Assembly (NCBI RefSeq): GCF_018139145.2
Contig: NC_059500.1
Coordinates: 41,335,437-41,399,436, forward strand
DNA length: 64,000 nucleotides
From: Gymnogyps californianus
Lineage: Eukaryota > Chordata > Aves > Accipitriformes > Cathartidae
Reading direction: 5' to 3'
Shown here: piece after piece, positions 46,969-61,875 of the stretch
How the letters are laid out: each line of letters starts with the position of its first letter
Position numbering within the stretch: position 1 is the stretch's first letter
The notes under the pieces: model-generated
Database searches by the model: none
Told to the model about the DNA's origin: nothing
The model's input: the letters and a program-made list of their open reading frames with translations, nothing else
Program-made: the position numbers and the translations under genes

Positions 46969-49900
46969 ATGTTTCAGTGCTGGTTAGATGACTTGTAAGA
47001 AGGTTTCTTGTTTCCTGTTCCTGATAAGAAAAAAAAAAAATCTATCTTTATGTCATCATCTCCTACTACTGCTTTTAATTAGTTGTGTATTGGCAATGTT
47101 TCTCTCTGTGCCACCTCAAGCCATCGAGTGTGGGATTCGAAAGGGACACATTGATGCTCATTTGCTAATTTGCAAGAGCTGCATTCTCCTTGGGATGGAT
47201 TTTTCTTGCTTCACCTGTTTAGTTTCAATTAGCTGTTAGTGTAGGTGTCAAAATGTACTACAGACAGTGTGGCCAGTTAGCTCTGAAGTATTTAGTTGAT
47301 GTGCTTCAAACGCTTTGGGGTCTATGCAAGTTGTAAGAGAGTGTATACCTGCCTGGGATGATACACAGTTGAGAAAATACTATTATCTTGCTGCTTCGTG
47401 GGCAGAGCTAGAAAGTCTTACAACTGTTGTTAATTTTTTGAATAGGCTGAGGCCTTATAGACAAGTCATCCGTCTGAACAAGGAGGGGCTTCAAACTGAG
47501 ACTACCAGCTCACCCAGATGTGCTTGGTGCATGCAACTTCCACCACCTTTTAGGATGAGTTCTTACAAAATGGTGTGTTATCACTTGTTTTCTGTAAGTG
47601 GTTTCATGGAAAGCTGGGATATTTTTTGCAATTTATTGCACTGTTTTCTTGTGTGGCCTCTTGAGTTGCAATGTATGGTATGAGCATGGGGGGAAGGTCA
47701 ATGGTTTTGCAGTACGTCAGTCCTCAGCTTTTTTTTGAAGAGGTAATTCACTTAGCTTCATGTGTACCTGTTCCTCTCTCTGTGATCTGATCTACTACAG
47801 TAGTACATGAATAAAAGTTGCACCTGCAAGTGGGGTGAGCTGTGAAAATGCCTGGCTGCGATTCAGCTGCTACCTTCAGGGCAATTTTCAGAAGCCCATT
47901 TTCCCAGAGTCAACTTGACTCGTCTCTCTTATGTGAGTGGGGCCTCTCTTGGTCACAGTGGGGAGCAAGGGATGATGGAGCCATTGGAGGGGTCAGATCT
48001 GCTGCCGTGCAGGTCAAGTCTCTGTATTAGTCAGCCTCTCTCTTTAACAAAAACATAAAATAAAATACAGCATATGGGGAACCATAGACATGACCAGCTG
48101 AACTGTGGCCAAGTTGCATGTTAGCAAAAGACAGCATCTGCTGTGTAATTCTTGTCAAAGGACAACACTAATCTCATTGAATCATTATTTCTCAGGAGAT
48201 AATTTTCTCCTTTTGCTTAGCACAATACGCATGGTTAATACTGTTTGCTAGGCAACTTATGTACTGCTAGGATTGACTGAAAGGCCTTGGTGTGGTGACC
48301 AGTTAAATCTGTGGAGAAGATGGTACAGGTTAACTATGGAGTCGTAACACGATACATAAACTCACTGTTCAGGGCATTTTAAATGAAGTAGTGTAGCCCC
48401 AAAGAAAATTGAATCAATTGAGTGATTTATAGTAAAATGTGATAAGGGGAAGAAAATAATTTGAATATTGAATGTCAGTTAAGGCTGTGTTATAAAGATA
48501 TAGAAATTTGATAAAAACTAAAATGAAAAGATGAAGTGTGTTTAGCTTTTCCAGTTGCAAACTCCACCTCACATCTAAAGTTTGTATACTGCAAAAATAG
48601 CACCCTGTTTAGTTCAGTATTTGCGGATACTTGAATCTTCTCAGACAGATGAGTGGTATAGCTAATTTTAAGCCAGTGGTAGAAATTTGGACTTGATCCA
48701 AGCGGTCCTTTGATTTCTGCCAGAAGAGTCCCATTTAGAGTTGCTGGGGTATCTTTACCTGGCACTGCATTGTGCTGCTTTAACGTATGCCAAATGTTGA
48801 GTCCCTTGCTGCTACTGCTAACGTAGCATGTGCTTTCCCTTCTCTGCATCTAAGAGAAGGAGAAGCTGCAGCTGCTAACAGGAGATGTTAGCAAAAACCA
48901 AATTTCATTATCTTCCTTGTTAGCTCCAGTAATTTCCCTTTATACCTCCTCTTGACTGGAGAAACAGGAAATGTTGCTGATAAAGTATCATGGTCTCAAG
49001 TGGCTATTGCATATTTTCTGAGAAAGGGCATTGCACGTGTGACTTCCAGCGTTCCTAAAAACAGCTGAGAAGATCTGTGAGAAGAATTCAATAACCAAAA
49101 CATCAGAAAATCACTTATAAACACACTGGAAAATTATCTCATTTAAAAATTGGTCAGTATGACTACTACCTCATGTTTTCGCCATTGTAGTTTCAACATA
49201 CTGGTATTATCGTGCATCTAGAGTGAGTGGAGATGAACACTGAGTGTCATTTGAAAGCTGTGATTATAAGCTTCCAGCTGGAATGCACATTTGCTTTAGT
49301 TCCACAAATTCTGCAAGAACAACCTCATGAAATAATGTGAGGGCAGGAGGAAAAGAAAATAGAACTGAAAATAAGAAATATTCTGTTGTAAAGTCCATTG
49401 GCTAGTGGATATTGCTAAGATTAATTGTCAACCTAGAATTCCAGGAATCTATTAAAATTTTTAGGAATTACAGGGGTTCCAGGTTGGTTTCTGTACTTAG
49501 AATCTTCAAGTCCGTGCTGAAGATAAAAATGCTGACAGCAAACAGTCCAGCACCTTTTAAAACAGTCCTGGGTACGAAGCCTTACATTCTTAATTTGGAT
49601 TTTGTTGAGTCAGTTTACAGGCCGCACTCTCAGTAACTTCAGTTAAAGCTTTACCTCTAATCCTTTCCTTAGAAGTGGTCACTACACTGGTGCTTACCAG
49701 GGCTCCAACCAGCTGAGCATTTTTTAGAGATTATCGGAGAGATGTACTGAGGAGGGTGGGATTGCAAGGTAAAATCAACTATCATGACGCCAAAATGGTC
49801 TTTATGCCAAAATAAGGGCCAAAGAGAGATTTGCTCTTCCAGGCGGTCATGCTTGATTCCTGAGGGAGAGAATTGCAGGAGGGCAGCTAAGATTTCTGAA

Positions 49901-50226
49901 TGCCCTGTATCAGGGCTTCCTAATCTTGCAGGTCATCTTGAGAACGGTCAGTTTGCTGCTTTTCTGTGGAAGAAACACAAGTAAAGATTAATTTGGGTGC
50001 TGAGTGGGGTGATTTTATAAGTGATAGAAGTCTTTTATAAGGTGGTAATTTACTCTAAAAGATTATTGGACTCTAAAATACTGTTGCTGCTAGGGAATTT
50101 TTCTTCTTTGTAACTCTAATATATTACATTCAAATTTATATAATGCTGTTAGTCTCATATTTCAAACTGTTTTCCATTTTCTTTGGTTGCTCTGCTATAT
50201 TTAGTAACACGCCAAAGAGGGCTCAA

Positions 50227-50271
50227 CATGAATGAGAGAGAGAGTGAGTGTGAGGGTGTGGGGTGGGGGTT
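50227..50271 (+). repeat. GA/GT-rich low-complexity tract
   Basis: (GA)n passing into GTGA, GTGG and a G-rich run; simple repeat. Confidence 0.8.
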
Positions 50272-53200
50272 GGTGGAGCTGGAGCACATACAATTTTGAA
50301 GCTGGAAACAATTTCTAGGCAGAGGCATCTCTGTTGACATCAAAGAAAGGTCATAGCTACTTGAAGAAGCAATACTAACAACTGAGCCTTGGGAGAAGGC
50401 TTATTCTCTACTAAAGTAAAATTTATACCATAGCAGCTGGATTGAGCTCCTGGTCTGTCTGATTTATTCGAGATTCTGATGGTTCAGCCCTATGAGGAGA
50501 AGCTGTCCTAAGGCAAGTGGATGTCAGACCATCTCTTTTGAAGCCGTTCAAGGAAACCTCTTCAAGAGCATTCAGTGCGTGTAGTGGCGGCATCCATGGT
50601 GCAGTGATGGCATGCCTCCTGAGGAGCCGATTCTGCAAGCATGCACAGTCTCCATCTCTGGGAGCTGTCATGATCCCTGCGCAGCCAGATGACAAACTGA
50701 CATGCAGATCATGCACAAGTAGAAAATTCTGCATGGACATGCAATGTTCTCATAGCTGCAGTAGGCCATCACAGCATGAGGGGTCCCATGAAGATTGTCT
50801 ATGGTGGGGTCTAACTGGAAACAAGACTTTTGTCTATTCTTGGCCCACTAAGAAAAGTGTTCTGTAGCAAGAAGTAGGCTCTCATTAAAAAAACTTGCAA
50901 AAACTATTTTTTGTAGTGGACAATGCTGGGTGGGGTAAAAAGGGAACGGAAGAGTAATGACAGTCCAGACCAAATGATAATGTTTTATGATATCAGCATG
51001 TTCCTAGACCTAATTATAGATATCTAAAGCGACTCCAAAGGTGGACTTCTAATCCAAGTCTATCCAGGATAATACATTTCAAATAATAAACATTAGCTGT
51101 TAGGATCAGACTTGCAAAATTCAGAAGCTCACAATATAATATGAAAATGTGTCTGCATTTCTTGCCCTTGTCCTGCCTGAACAGAAGTGGACTGTTGAGC
51201 TTCTAAGTACCAGCCTCTATACCTAATAACCATAAAGAAATATCTCTTACAATGACTTTTTGAAACTTGAATGCATACCTACATGTACCTTTTGTGGATG
51301 TCTCTCAGACCTGCCTTGTGAAACTGTGGTCTCTACATTGCTTTTAATCCTGAAAGGTCAGATGAGGGAGATGCATAGAGCCATCCAACATCTTGGCTTT
51401 GGATCTGGATGTAGGTTCAGCAAGTATGGAGCTGAGGTCCTGTTCTGAAAAATACCTTAACAAGGCACTTTGGTGTGTTGTGAATTTTTTCTACAAATGT
51501 CAAGTCTGCACCTAATAATGACGGCTTAATGAAGTGGCTAGGCTTGTGTTAGTGCAATTTCTGTCTTTAGCACGTATTGCATCCCTTAGAAGCATCCTCA
51601 GAGGAGGTCATTGCATTCCTGTGGTAGATGGCTTTGCAAATAATTGGAGTGTTAAACAAGAGTCCTGATTTGCTGAACAGGATCTCTTCAGAGACAGTAA
51701 GGACATTTATGGGTTAGTGTGACTTTGTGAATGAAAAGGAAATGTCACCTATTTTGTATGTTCAGACATTGTCATTACTATCTCATAATTAATTTTAGCT
51801 TTCTCTGCTTGTTACTTGGCTGTCTGTAACTCTTCTAAGCAGTTTGCTGAGGACAATATCCTGCATGATAGTCTTTGCAGAAGCAACGTATTGGGTCTCT
51901 TCACTGTTAGTAAAGAGAAAGTCAACCCTCTTTTGAGCTTTTCTGGTCATGCTACATGCTAAACAAGTAAAATGTTCCCTGAATAAAGTTCTGCAGCAAA
52001 GACCCAACTACTTTAAGCTGCTAGGAGGCTTAAATAGTAGTAAGAGCAAATCTCTCTCTGTGGTATTATTTTATTAAAGCAAGAATCTTTACCTGAACTG
52101 GTGATACTTATTTTTCTCAGGTAAATGCTTTTGAGGGCCAAGTAGAGAAAGTTTCCGAAGGCTTTAAATGTAGAAATATGAATGCAACAATGCAACTGAA
52201 GCTGAACTGCAAGCAGTTGTATTTCCCCTGTGTTTTAAGTATGTACTCAGCTGTTTGATCTTGGATGATTCCGACTCCATATATTTTACCCTAAGGATCT
52301 CAACTTCCAAGGATGAGATCCCTCTGTTTAATGATTTGAGGATGCTGTGATGCCTGTTAATACTGATACCATGGCGATAACGAGTGGAGCTGGTGAGATT
52401 GTTCTGTTAGCTTTGTTGTGTATCCTGTAACTGCTGTTCTTAGGAAAGCAAGTGAAATATTTAACTTCTAGTTGCTTCCATTAGAAAGGAGAAGGGCGGG
52501 GAGAAGGAAAAATAAACATAGTTGAGGTAAGGTCGATTGTGAAAATGGATGTACTGGTATCATGATATACTGCTTGTCCTTGAAAGTGCAGTACAGAAGG
52601 AACATGTAGTGTACTGCATATTCTGTTTTTCTAGAAACATATTAGTGGTGATATTTAATAATAGTTGCTGCAGATGCTGCATACAAAGTTCTTCTAATAT
52701 GGTAGATATCATTCATCCTGTAATCGAAATCAGCATGTGTTTTGGATGTATCTTGTGTTAACCAATAACAGTGTCTCAAAATTTAAGAAGCTGTTCTGCT
52801 GCATGCTAATTTTTTTCTGGAAATCACCATTGACAGAAGCAAAGTTCTTCTGTCTTTAAATAGATACTCATTTTTCTCTTTTCATGGCTAGACCTCATCC
52901 AGTATTTTGGAAACTATTTTTAGTGTTTGTAGGAGGAGTGTGCTACAATCATTCATCCTCTTGCCTCTGTCAGTTGTTAAATGTGCAAGTCAGGGGAACT
53001 CTGATGCGACCATGCTTCTCAGAGGATTTGTTTATGCCTTAGGGTTTGTATACATGTGGGTTTCATCACATGTTTGCAAGGGATAAATATTTCCTGCATC
53101 CATACTTACAAAGAGCTTTTTTGCATACAGTAATTTGTAACAGCTCCTGAGAATATAAGTGGGAGGGTGAGGGGAGAAGATATGCCTCTTCCGCCTAATT

Positions 53201-56200
53201 ATATTTCGAATTTCTGTTTTGATGTATTTTTAATCTTGTTATTGGTTGATGTAGATTAGTGGTTTTGATGCAGTATATGTCTTCAAAGATATTTCACAGG
53301 TTGACTCAGAAGTTGAACAGCTGTTTGCAGTGAGTTGCTGCTGGTGCACAGGAATTGGTTCAGGCACATTAAACTTCGGAGTTAAGAATGAGATGTACTG
53401 ATCAATATGGACAAAGTAAGCAACTAAACATAAAATACTGACTTGTAAAACACAATTGTGCCTTAAAGTGAAACTCGGGATGTAGTAGCTTAAGAATTCT
53501 TGTTTGCCAAACATAGTAGTTTGAAAATGAGCTATAAACTTGCTGCTCTAGAGTATGGAGTAGCTTTTAAGCCAAAAAGCTGCTGAAAGAATACAGTAGA
53601 AACTGGAAATTAAATGGAGGGCAACATCTGGGGTCTTATTAGTTCAGTGGTAGTCAGCTTCAGACTAGTTAACAGGGATGTACTTAATGTGGAGGATTTT
53701 CTGGCAGCAAAATTCTAATTGCATTCTGCAAAGGATGAAACTTTTTTTTTTATAAACAGTTTAGTATAGTTAGTTTTTAAGGAAATAAGTAAAATCTTCA
53801 TTAAAATGTTATTTTTACAGTGGAACAGTAGCCCAGTGTCAGTCTTATTCACTCATTTCATAAGTATGATTGTACTGAGATGATGAATTACCACATCCAG
53901 GACTTTCCAATTAAAGGCTGTCCAGCTTGTTGCGCAGTTTTGACCTGGACTGGTGGATTACACAACAAAGGAGCAGATTTGCAGCTGCACTCACTTGCAT
54001 TTTAAGAGGTGATTTGAGGACAGTAAGCAGTGTACTACCTTGAACTAAATCCATATAATATGAAAGAAATTGAAGCAAGAAGTAATTGAGCTAATACATT
54101 GAGACATTTCTGTAGTTTACGTAGCTTTTACCTTGGTGTTAAAGGTAGATAATATAGCTACTTGTGTTGCTGCAGGAGGTGCATATTTAGTCATCTTTTG
54201 ATTCACAGCACTTCACAGTGGCAGCTCTTCTGTGCCAGGGTTCATTCTGTTTCCCATGCTTCCTTTTTAATTGATAGTGAATCTGAAACTGCCTGCTACT
54301 GGGTATGGTACTAATTACACACCTGTAATTTATTAACTGATTATATGATTGGATTAACTGTCCACAATTTCACCATTATTCCCTGTGTTTTCTTTTGCTT
54401 TTCTGTAGGTGGTGTTACCTACATCACATCTGAAATGTGAAACGTGCTAGAATTAGCGCACACCGTGCTCTCAGCCTCTGATGGCTGGGATGTGGAGGTC
54501 TGCCTTCCTTGCAGATTTAAAGCAACATCTATAGTAAACCTTTTGCGTAGGGGTTCCTAAAAACCATGAACAATTTACTTCAGACTCTTCTTTGGATAAC
54601 GTTTTGGACAAACTTTTGTTCCTGAAGTTGTTCTTTTTAGCCTGTGTTCTGATTTAAATGCGTTTCTTTACTTGTCAAGGCCACAGAAATTGGAAAACTG
54701 CAATGAGCACAGAGGGAAGATGGTGCAGCTACAGCAGAGGCCTGGAAGAGCTCAGGTTTTATCTGCCTCTGCTGCTGATTTCTTACTTATATTTCCACGA
54801 ATCTTACAGCCTTTTTCTTCCTTTAAAAAAAAATAAACACAAAACAGTAAGAAGTCATCTGATTGCAAGGCATCATCACAGCTTCACAGCTTCTTTGTCC
54901 CCTATGCCATTACATGTAGTTCACCTGGCAAAAATACTGTTTTGTTTTCAAGGAAGGGAAGAGGAAGCCAACAAGGAAATAATTCCTTTATTGAAACCTT
55001 CACTGTAGTGAGCTTACATTTTCATGCTAGCTATTTACTATGCATTTTTGAACTTGCACTTTACTTCTGTAGAAGTCTGCGTATAACCACTTAGCTTCTC
55101 TAGAGCATATAGACCTTGGTTTAGGAGGAGCAAGAGGTAGTGTATCTTTTTAATAGATAGTTACTGATGCAATCCATCACAGTACTGCTGACTGAGAGAG
55201 ATTAGTGTTAATCCTGTATATTTTACTCCCATATGCGTTTCTCTCTTTTCTTACCTGTGTGTGTTACAAATAGATGTGCTTTCAACTGTGTTCAGAATTT
55301 GGTGTGGGAGGCAGAAAAATAAGTATGAAGAGGTTGACAGCAATGGGTCTACAGCTAAAGAAAATACCTGAGAGACACTTCTGATAAGCCTTTAAGCACT
55401 TGCCTGATTTTAAAGCATACCAATGCCCTGCTTAGAACTTACTTAGGTATCTGTAGGTGAATATCTTTGCCCCTCCAGTTTTGCACGACAGCATAAATGG
55501 TGTGCATTTTCTCCAGCAGTTGACCAAAAGGAAAACACGCAAGTAGCAAAAGCCAAAGCTGTGGCTATGCCACCTTGTCTTTGCTTCCATTTTACACTTG
55601 TTTCTACTGATCTCTCACAAAAATTGATGTGGCTGCTCTTCTGTAGTTTTATACATAACCATCTTATAGATTTGAAATGGCTAAGCTTCTTATCTTCCTT
55701 TAGGAATTTTGATGGCTAGAACAATAGATTTGCAAATAAATGTAAAAATTTTAAGGAGCTATTTACAGACCCTAATGGGCATGAATTTTTCCGAGAGAAA
55801 GGCAGGTAGTTTAGACCCATTTTACAGGAGAGCAAAGACTCCGATGTTCAGAGATTTGTCCAGATTCACACAGGCAGGGTAAATGTCAGACTACAGAAGC
55901 TTTCTTTGGTAGTGGGAAGCTCAGACCCCTGTATTCCCATACGGTGAGAGAGACCCATATTGTTTGAAGACTCGAACAGACATTAACAGTTCTGGTGCAG
56001 CTTTTGGTAAGGTTTACACAGGTCTACTTGTAAGTTAAGTGAAAATGGATAAAGGACTTCAGCAGCACTATTTGTGTATGTGCACCTTTTTCTTAAATTG
56101 GTAACGTGAGTATGCAGATCCTATCCACAGTGACACAAATTTGTAAGTGGTGTCCTGCACTAGTGTCTGCTTACAAAATAATTTGAGTATCAGGGAGTCT

Positions 56201-59200
56201 TCCATTTTTGGGAGTCTATGAAGCCTCTGGAACGGTTACATTAAGTTTTCAATGAGATTATTCTGGTGAACTTTAGATCTGTAAAATAAAATCACAGCAT
56301 GCAAAGTAGCATGTCTGGGTTTTTGATATTTTGAGAAGTTTTTACTTCTCAAAATGAAGCTTCTAGCTGCTGCCAGGTGAAAGGAAGATGGATTCCTTGC
56401 GTGCCCCTTGTATGCTTCCTCACGTGGGGCTGCACACTCCGATTCTACCCCATGCTTCACATTGACTCCCACTGGAGTAATTTTAAAAGTGTGTGCTTTT
56501 GCAAAATGTACAGTAATCCTACTTTTGAAAGTAGTCTTTAAATTCTATACTAGTGTTCTTTGAAAAAAGACTGTGTGGAGTGAAAGAAGCTAAATATTTT
56601 TAAATCTGTAGAGTGTTCTCTGAGTTCTGATATACTGATGTCATAATGGTATCACTGAACTTACCTTCATTAGGCACCAATATTTGTTTACTACAGGTTT
56701 ATTTAAGGTAAATTTTAGGAATGCAGTTAGTTTGCCTTTTTATATCAACATTTATACAAGTTTTCTTTGTGCTAAAGTCCTATGTTACAGTATGTAGAAT
56801 ATTTAGTTATAAATTACCTTTTATTTTAAAAGAACCAGCAAAACTTGAAGCAGCTGTGAAATTTGCATTTATCTGGAAAAAGTTATTTCCATGAATTGAA
56901 AGGCATCACTGTAGTACGGGGTCACAGGGATTAACTTCTCGTGCTCTCACATGAAAATTGGTATGCAAGTGGGAATTTGAATGAGTGGTGGGAGGCTTTT
57001 ATCCCTTCTCCCCAAAACAGTTTGGCAGAGCTTGTATGAGAGCAATGGGACACATGCCTCTCGTACTGTTAAAGAACAGCAGGCTTCTGTTGTATTCCTG
57101 TTAAATGCAACCTCTGTGGTATTTTTAACAGGGAGTAGATTCCTTGTTCATGCATGTTTCTGAAGAAAAATGACATACAGATGAATAGAAGTCGTAGGCT
57201 GATGCTACATCACATATCTGCTAGCCAGGCTGGTAGGGAAACAGGCAGCATTGTCAGCTGGGGACACAAACTGGCATTTCTGCAAAACGTTATTCTGTTG
57301 GGGCTTGTTTTAAATAGTCTGAACAGCCTTGGGGCACTGAGCTGGTAGGGTCCAAAACTGGTACGGAGAAGGATGAGATTGAAGAAGTGAGCAGCAAATA
57401 TAAACCTATACTGCCAAGCAGCAGATACTTGTCTGTGTTGGCATCCTGTTGGAAATGTTTGTGTGGTTCACTGGGAACTGTGGTGGACACAGAAGAGAAG
57501 GAGGAAGGATTTATGAGTACAGAGAGGATCTCTGCTAATTCACTGACATTAAGTTTAGGAAAGCACCTCAGAGGGGAAAAAACCCAAAACCCAAAGTACT
57601 GTGGCTATGGTTTTCAAAACTGGAGAGTCCCAAATTGTCAGGGTATAAATGCACAGGGGTGAGTTGCAGACAAAGTACTGAACTTGCCTTTACCAGGAGC
57701 AGGTCAAATTCTCAATCTCAGCTTCTCAGTCTCAGTTTCTCAAACTGGCCTCAAAGTGTCTTGGTTTCCTGGCTGAAATAGGAAGCATGGTGCTAATTTC
57801 CATCACAAAGATGCCACAAGAGAGATGAATCTATTAAGATTTATTGGAAGTGTTATCTGGCAATGATGGGGGCTTGTATCATGCTCTAAAATGAGGGACT
57901 GCAGAACCTTTTGCATACATTTTTGCAATATTGTGATATATGGCCAACTTGGTAACGGAGACTTTGGTTAACCTGGCTTCTGCAGCTCTGATGCATACAG
58001 ATCCTGCAAAGGCACGCTGTCGTACAGATTGCTTTTACCTGGGAAGTTCATGGTTCTCAGCCTACTGAAACTGAAGGCACATGCTGAACTATTCATCTCT
58101 GAGGAAACCACTTTTATGTTTAAGAGGTGTGTATCAATGGTGTACATAAGGACTGTTTCAACCATTTACTCTTCCCACATTCAATTTTTTAGTACTTGTC
58201 CATTCATTTTATATCTCCGTGTATTAAGTAATAATTTAAAAAAAAGGCAAACCTGTTTTCTGCGATGTTTTATTTCTAGTTATGTTTTTACTAGAGACAT
58301 ATTCCATCAGCAGCAATGACTTCTCCTTACTTGTAAATCTTTGAGCTGTAGGACAGATTGATGGGAATCTAGTGCACGACTTGTAAGTAGGAAGATTACA
58401 AAACCCTTTATTTTTTGTTGCAGAAAATACTAAATAATCTCTCTGGACAGAAAAGCTTAGTATGGTGAATATACAAGTAGAGAGGAGGAGGGAACGTGGG
58501 GAGGGAAGAATACTCCCACTCAGACAACCTTTGAGTTTCTCTGATGAACCAGAATGATGTTTAATTCAGGGTTTTTTTTTTCTCTCTTGTTCATCTTACT
58601 TCCTTAAGGGAGCAGGCACTGAGAACTTTTTCCCCTTTCATTTTCTGTTGCTTTAGGCTTTCACTCCATTTCCATGGTGACTGCAATTTTTTGCGAACTG
58701 GCCCAGAGCACAGTAAGCCATGATGGTGTATTCATCATATTCTGTACCACAGTATTGCCACTGGTACAGTGCTTATCACAGGGCTAAAAAGCCTGATGTA
58801 GAGACAAACTGACTGGAGAAGAATTACATGTGTACCCAAGAGACAGTTCTTTTATGGCTAGGTTAGGCAAACAAGTCAACTTGGTAATATGTAGTTCTCC
58901 CCTCTTGTGTGAAATATTTGCTTGCATGCCAATAATGTTGCACGAGTCTGAGTTTCTAGAAGTCTGTAGGCTTTTTCTAGACAGTAAAAGAAACTTACTT
59001 CAGATGAAGTAATGAAGATTCAAGTTGCGACTCAAGTCTTCCAGACTGTTTAGATGTTTAATGGTCTGATTATTTTAAACCGCTGGTTGTTTGTGAGCCT
59101 AATTTTTGTACGTATTTTCAGAAGACAATATTTTACTTCAAAAAATGATGGAAAATAAACTGAGGATATCAGCTAATGTATAGACTTGTTGTAGCCCTTG

Positions 59201-60503
59201 TGTCTTAACCAGAACGAAAAGGAAGAGAGTAGTGAGAAACTTGGTAGCGTATATAGTTGTAGCACTACAAATAAATCATAACTAATCGGTGTATGAGCGT
59301 GTGTATGTGCATCTGTGCCAGTAATGGTTTATGTCCAGTAATGGGTGTCTCTTGCTTTCAGATAGAGGTGGCTTTGTTAGCTCTTGAGGCAGAAGCCTGC
59401 ATTTTTTTTAACAGGAGACCCCAGGTGTCCATGATCCATGCTGTGCCTACTGTGCTGAATGGCTGTGGAGTGCAGAACAGGTGACTGCTTGAAGTCCTGG
59501 GCAGAAGGTGATCTACTTATTTATTTTATCCATTTATTTTGCACCACAGAAGCATGTTTTTGATGTTCATTCTAGTCAGCTGCCCCTGCCCAGATCTCAG
59601 TGTGGGGCTTTTATGCTGCTAACCCACCAGCACGGTGCAGGGACAGAGGCTGTGGAGTAGCTCCAGGCTTGCTGTAGGGAGCTAAGCCTCATCCCGCACC
59701 TCGGCTAGGCTCCACTGTTCCCCAGGATGAGAGCCTGAAGCACACTACCATGTTGTCATAGGCCTCCTTTAGGTGAAGCTTTAACACTCCTGTGCCTGTT
59801 AAAGGAGAAATACAGGGTAGGAGAGAGAATGTTTAATCTTTCCCCTGCTTTCCTTCAGATTTCTCCATCTTGCTGCTTTCCTAGGTGTCAGAGCCCGTTT
59901 TTTACTCAGCTTTAGGCATGCACTGACCAAGAGGAAGCATCAGGATTTAAGCATCCCATGTGAGATACAAAAGCAGCCAGGCTTAAAAGCTAAGACGGGG
60001 TCTGTTTAGGTAAATGTAAAACTAAAATATAGAGAATAGCATGGGTCATGAAGTGTGATCACACATGTTGTCAGCACTTTTCAGTGCTAATAATCTTTTG
60101 TTGGCTCTAATCCATTTCATACTGAAATAATTTCCAACTGACTTCAAATGCAGTTTGATTGAACACTTTGAGAAAGTATTCTAAACCTCCCATATGCTTC
60201 TAGCGTATGATGTAGAAAAGGTCAGATTTTTGATTTGAAACTGATGATCACCGAAGAGCCTATTGCCTGCGGGATTCCCAAGCAGATTGTTCAGGAATTG
60301 ATATTTGTATTTTGTAGAGCCCTTCTGAAGCCTGTAGCATCTCCTGTTGGCTTCAGCATTTACTCATCAAGGTAACTTTGGAAATTCAGAACCTAGTGGT
60401 GTACACTGGATTGAATGCTAGGTTTAATTTAACTCTTCTCTGGATGGGGGTGGAAGAGAAGAGATAAATGTTTGATCAGGAAGGAGGTATTTTTTGTTGC
60501 TCT

Positions 60504-60552
60504 AAAGAAAATTGCTCCTTTCTCAGAGAAAGAAAATTGCCCTTTCTTTGAG
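60504..60552 (+). repeat. Imperfect 25-bp tandem duplication
   Basis: Two adjacent copies of AAAGAAAATTGC(T)CCTTTCT... with a few differences. Confidence 0.75.
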
Positions 60553-61670
60553 AAGGTAAGTAAAAGCCCTGCACTGAAAAGGTTGATCACTGTGATGACT
60601 GAATGATTTAAGGAAAGGGTCACAATGAACTTCCTTTCTAGTACCCTCAATAATGCATTTTGCTTTTTTATGTTCACTTTCAATATGTATTCAATATGAC
60701 ATTTTTAACATTTGAAAAATACCTATGATTAATTTTGCTTGTATATTTTAGCATCATATTCTTCAGACCTTATTTACAAAATTTTCAGTGATAGCTTCCC
60801 CTCAGTACTGATGTGATCTATAAAAATGGTCAGAACTGTCAGTACATATGAAAGGAACAAGAATTTCCGATCTGCTTTTGTAAATATATATTGTAATTAG
60901 ATTTCCCTGTGTTATTGTAAGTATAAGTGCTGTCAAGTCATCAGTGTTCAGTGCCAGGTAACAATAGAGTGTGAAAATGTGGAAAGGGGCCATGCTGGCA
61001 GCAGTGCTGTCCATTACAAGTTTTACCTAAAACGGCAGAGAAGAAAATCTTACTGTTACCGTTCAGGCAACAAGGGAAGAATGTGCTTGATGTTAGTAGC
61101 AGGCTCAGTTCTCTTGCCTGTCTATAATGGTCACTTCTGCTATAAAAAGAGATCTTTTGAAGTAGATCATGATCCAAGTAAAATTCTAGTATCCACTATC
61201 CACTTGTGTGGTTTTTTATTTGTTTGGTGATTTGTTTTAGTTTTAATTTTCCTGGCACCTTTTTCATATCAAGATCCAATTTTTGCTGGGTTTTGTTGGG
61301 GTTTTTTTTGTTGCTTGTTTTCTAAAGTTATTTACAAGAAGTGCCAAGTCTCCAGTGAAAGAAATGGGGATCTGCTCTTGAGATCAGAACGTGCTCTGCA
61401 ATTACCATGAGCTGTGGAGCATATGTTGTTCCATGTTAGCACTTTGTGCAATGACATGCAGAGGAGAATAGAGGAAGAAACAGTGGTAAGTGGATCACTG
61501 AGCTGTGTGAAGCCACCGGGCAATTCCCATTAGAGGCAGTGCATGGGAGGCACGGCTGCAGTAGTGGCCAGAATGTTACTTTGAACTGGGAAAGCATTTC
61601 ATTTCCTTGTTTACTGCATAAATCATACATGCAAAACCCATTTGCTTCATCTTTGTGTACCAGAGGAAAA

Positions 61671-61728
61671 GATGACTCTAAATGTTGGATTTTCCATTAG
61701 ATGATTCTAAATGCTGGATTTTCTGTTT
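61671..61728 (+). repeat. Imperfect 29-bp tandem duplication
   Basis: GATGACTCTAAATGTTGGAT... at 61671-61699 is repeated as GATGATTCTAAATGCTGGAT... at 61700-61728 with about five differences. Confidence 0.85.
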
Positions 61729-61857
61729 ACATTATTTTATTTAAATGATTTTAATTTTATTTTTTGGCTTTAAGCAACAATTGTTCAATAAATACTCTGT
61801 GATACATTAGTTAAATTTATTGAAGTGCTAACTACAAAGAGCTTTTTTCCCTTTTTA

Positions 61858-61875
61858 ATTTTTTTTTTTTTTTAA
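61858..61875 (+). repeat. Poly-T run
   Basis: A homopolymer of T in an AT-rich stretch; simple repeat. Confidence 0.85.

Noticed and set aside
47315..47683. A 122-codon plus-strand open frame in FRMD3 intron 1
   Set aside because: No recognisable domain, no promoter or splice context, and of a length expected by chance in 64 kb.
50423..50867. Overlapping 105- and 116-codon frames on opposite strands
   Set aside because: Looked at as a possible degraded retroelement or pseudogene, but neither translation resembles a known protein.
54658..55008. A 116-codon plus-strand open frame with a hydrophobic stretch
   Set aside because: No family resemblance. The hydrophobic run comes from a T-rich segment.
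57757..57800. Sequence TGTCTTGGTTTCCTGGCTGA, resembling the LTR start
   Set aside because: Similarity ends after about 20 bp and there is no LTR body or 3' end nearby.
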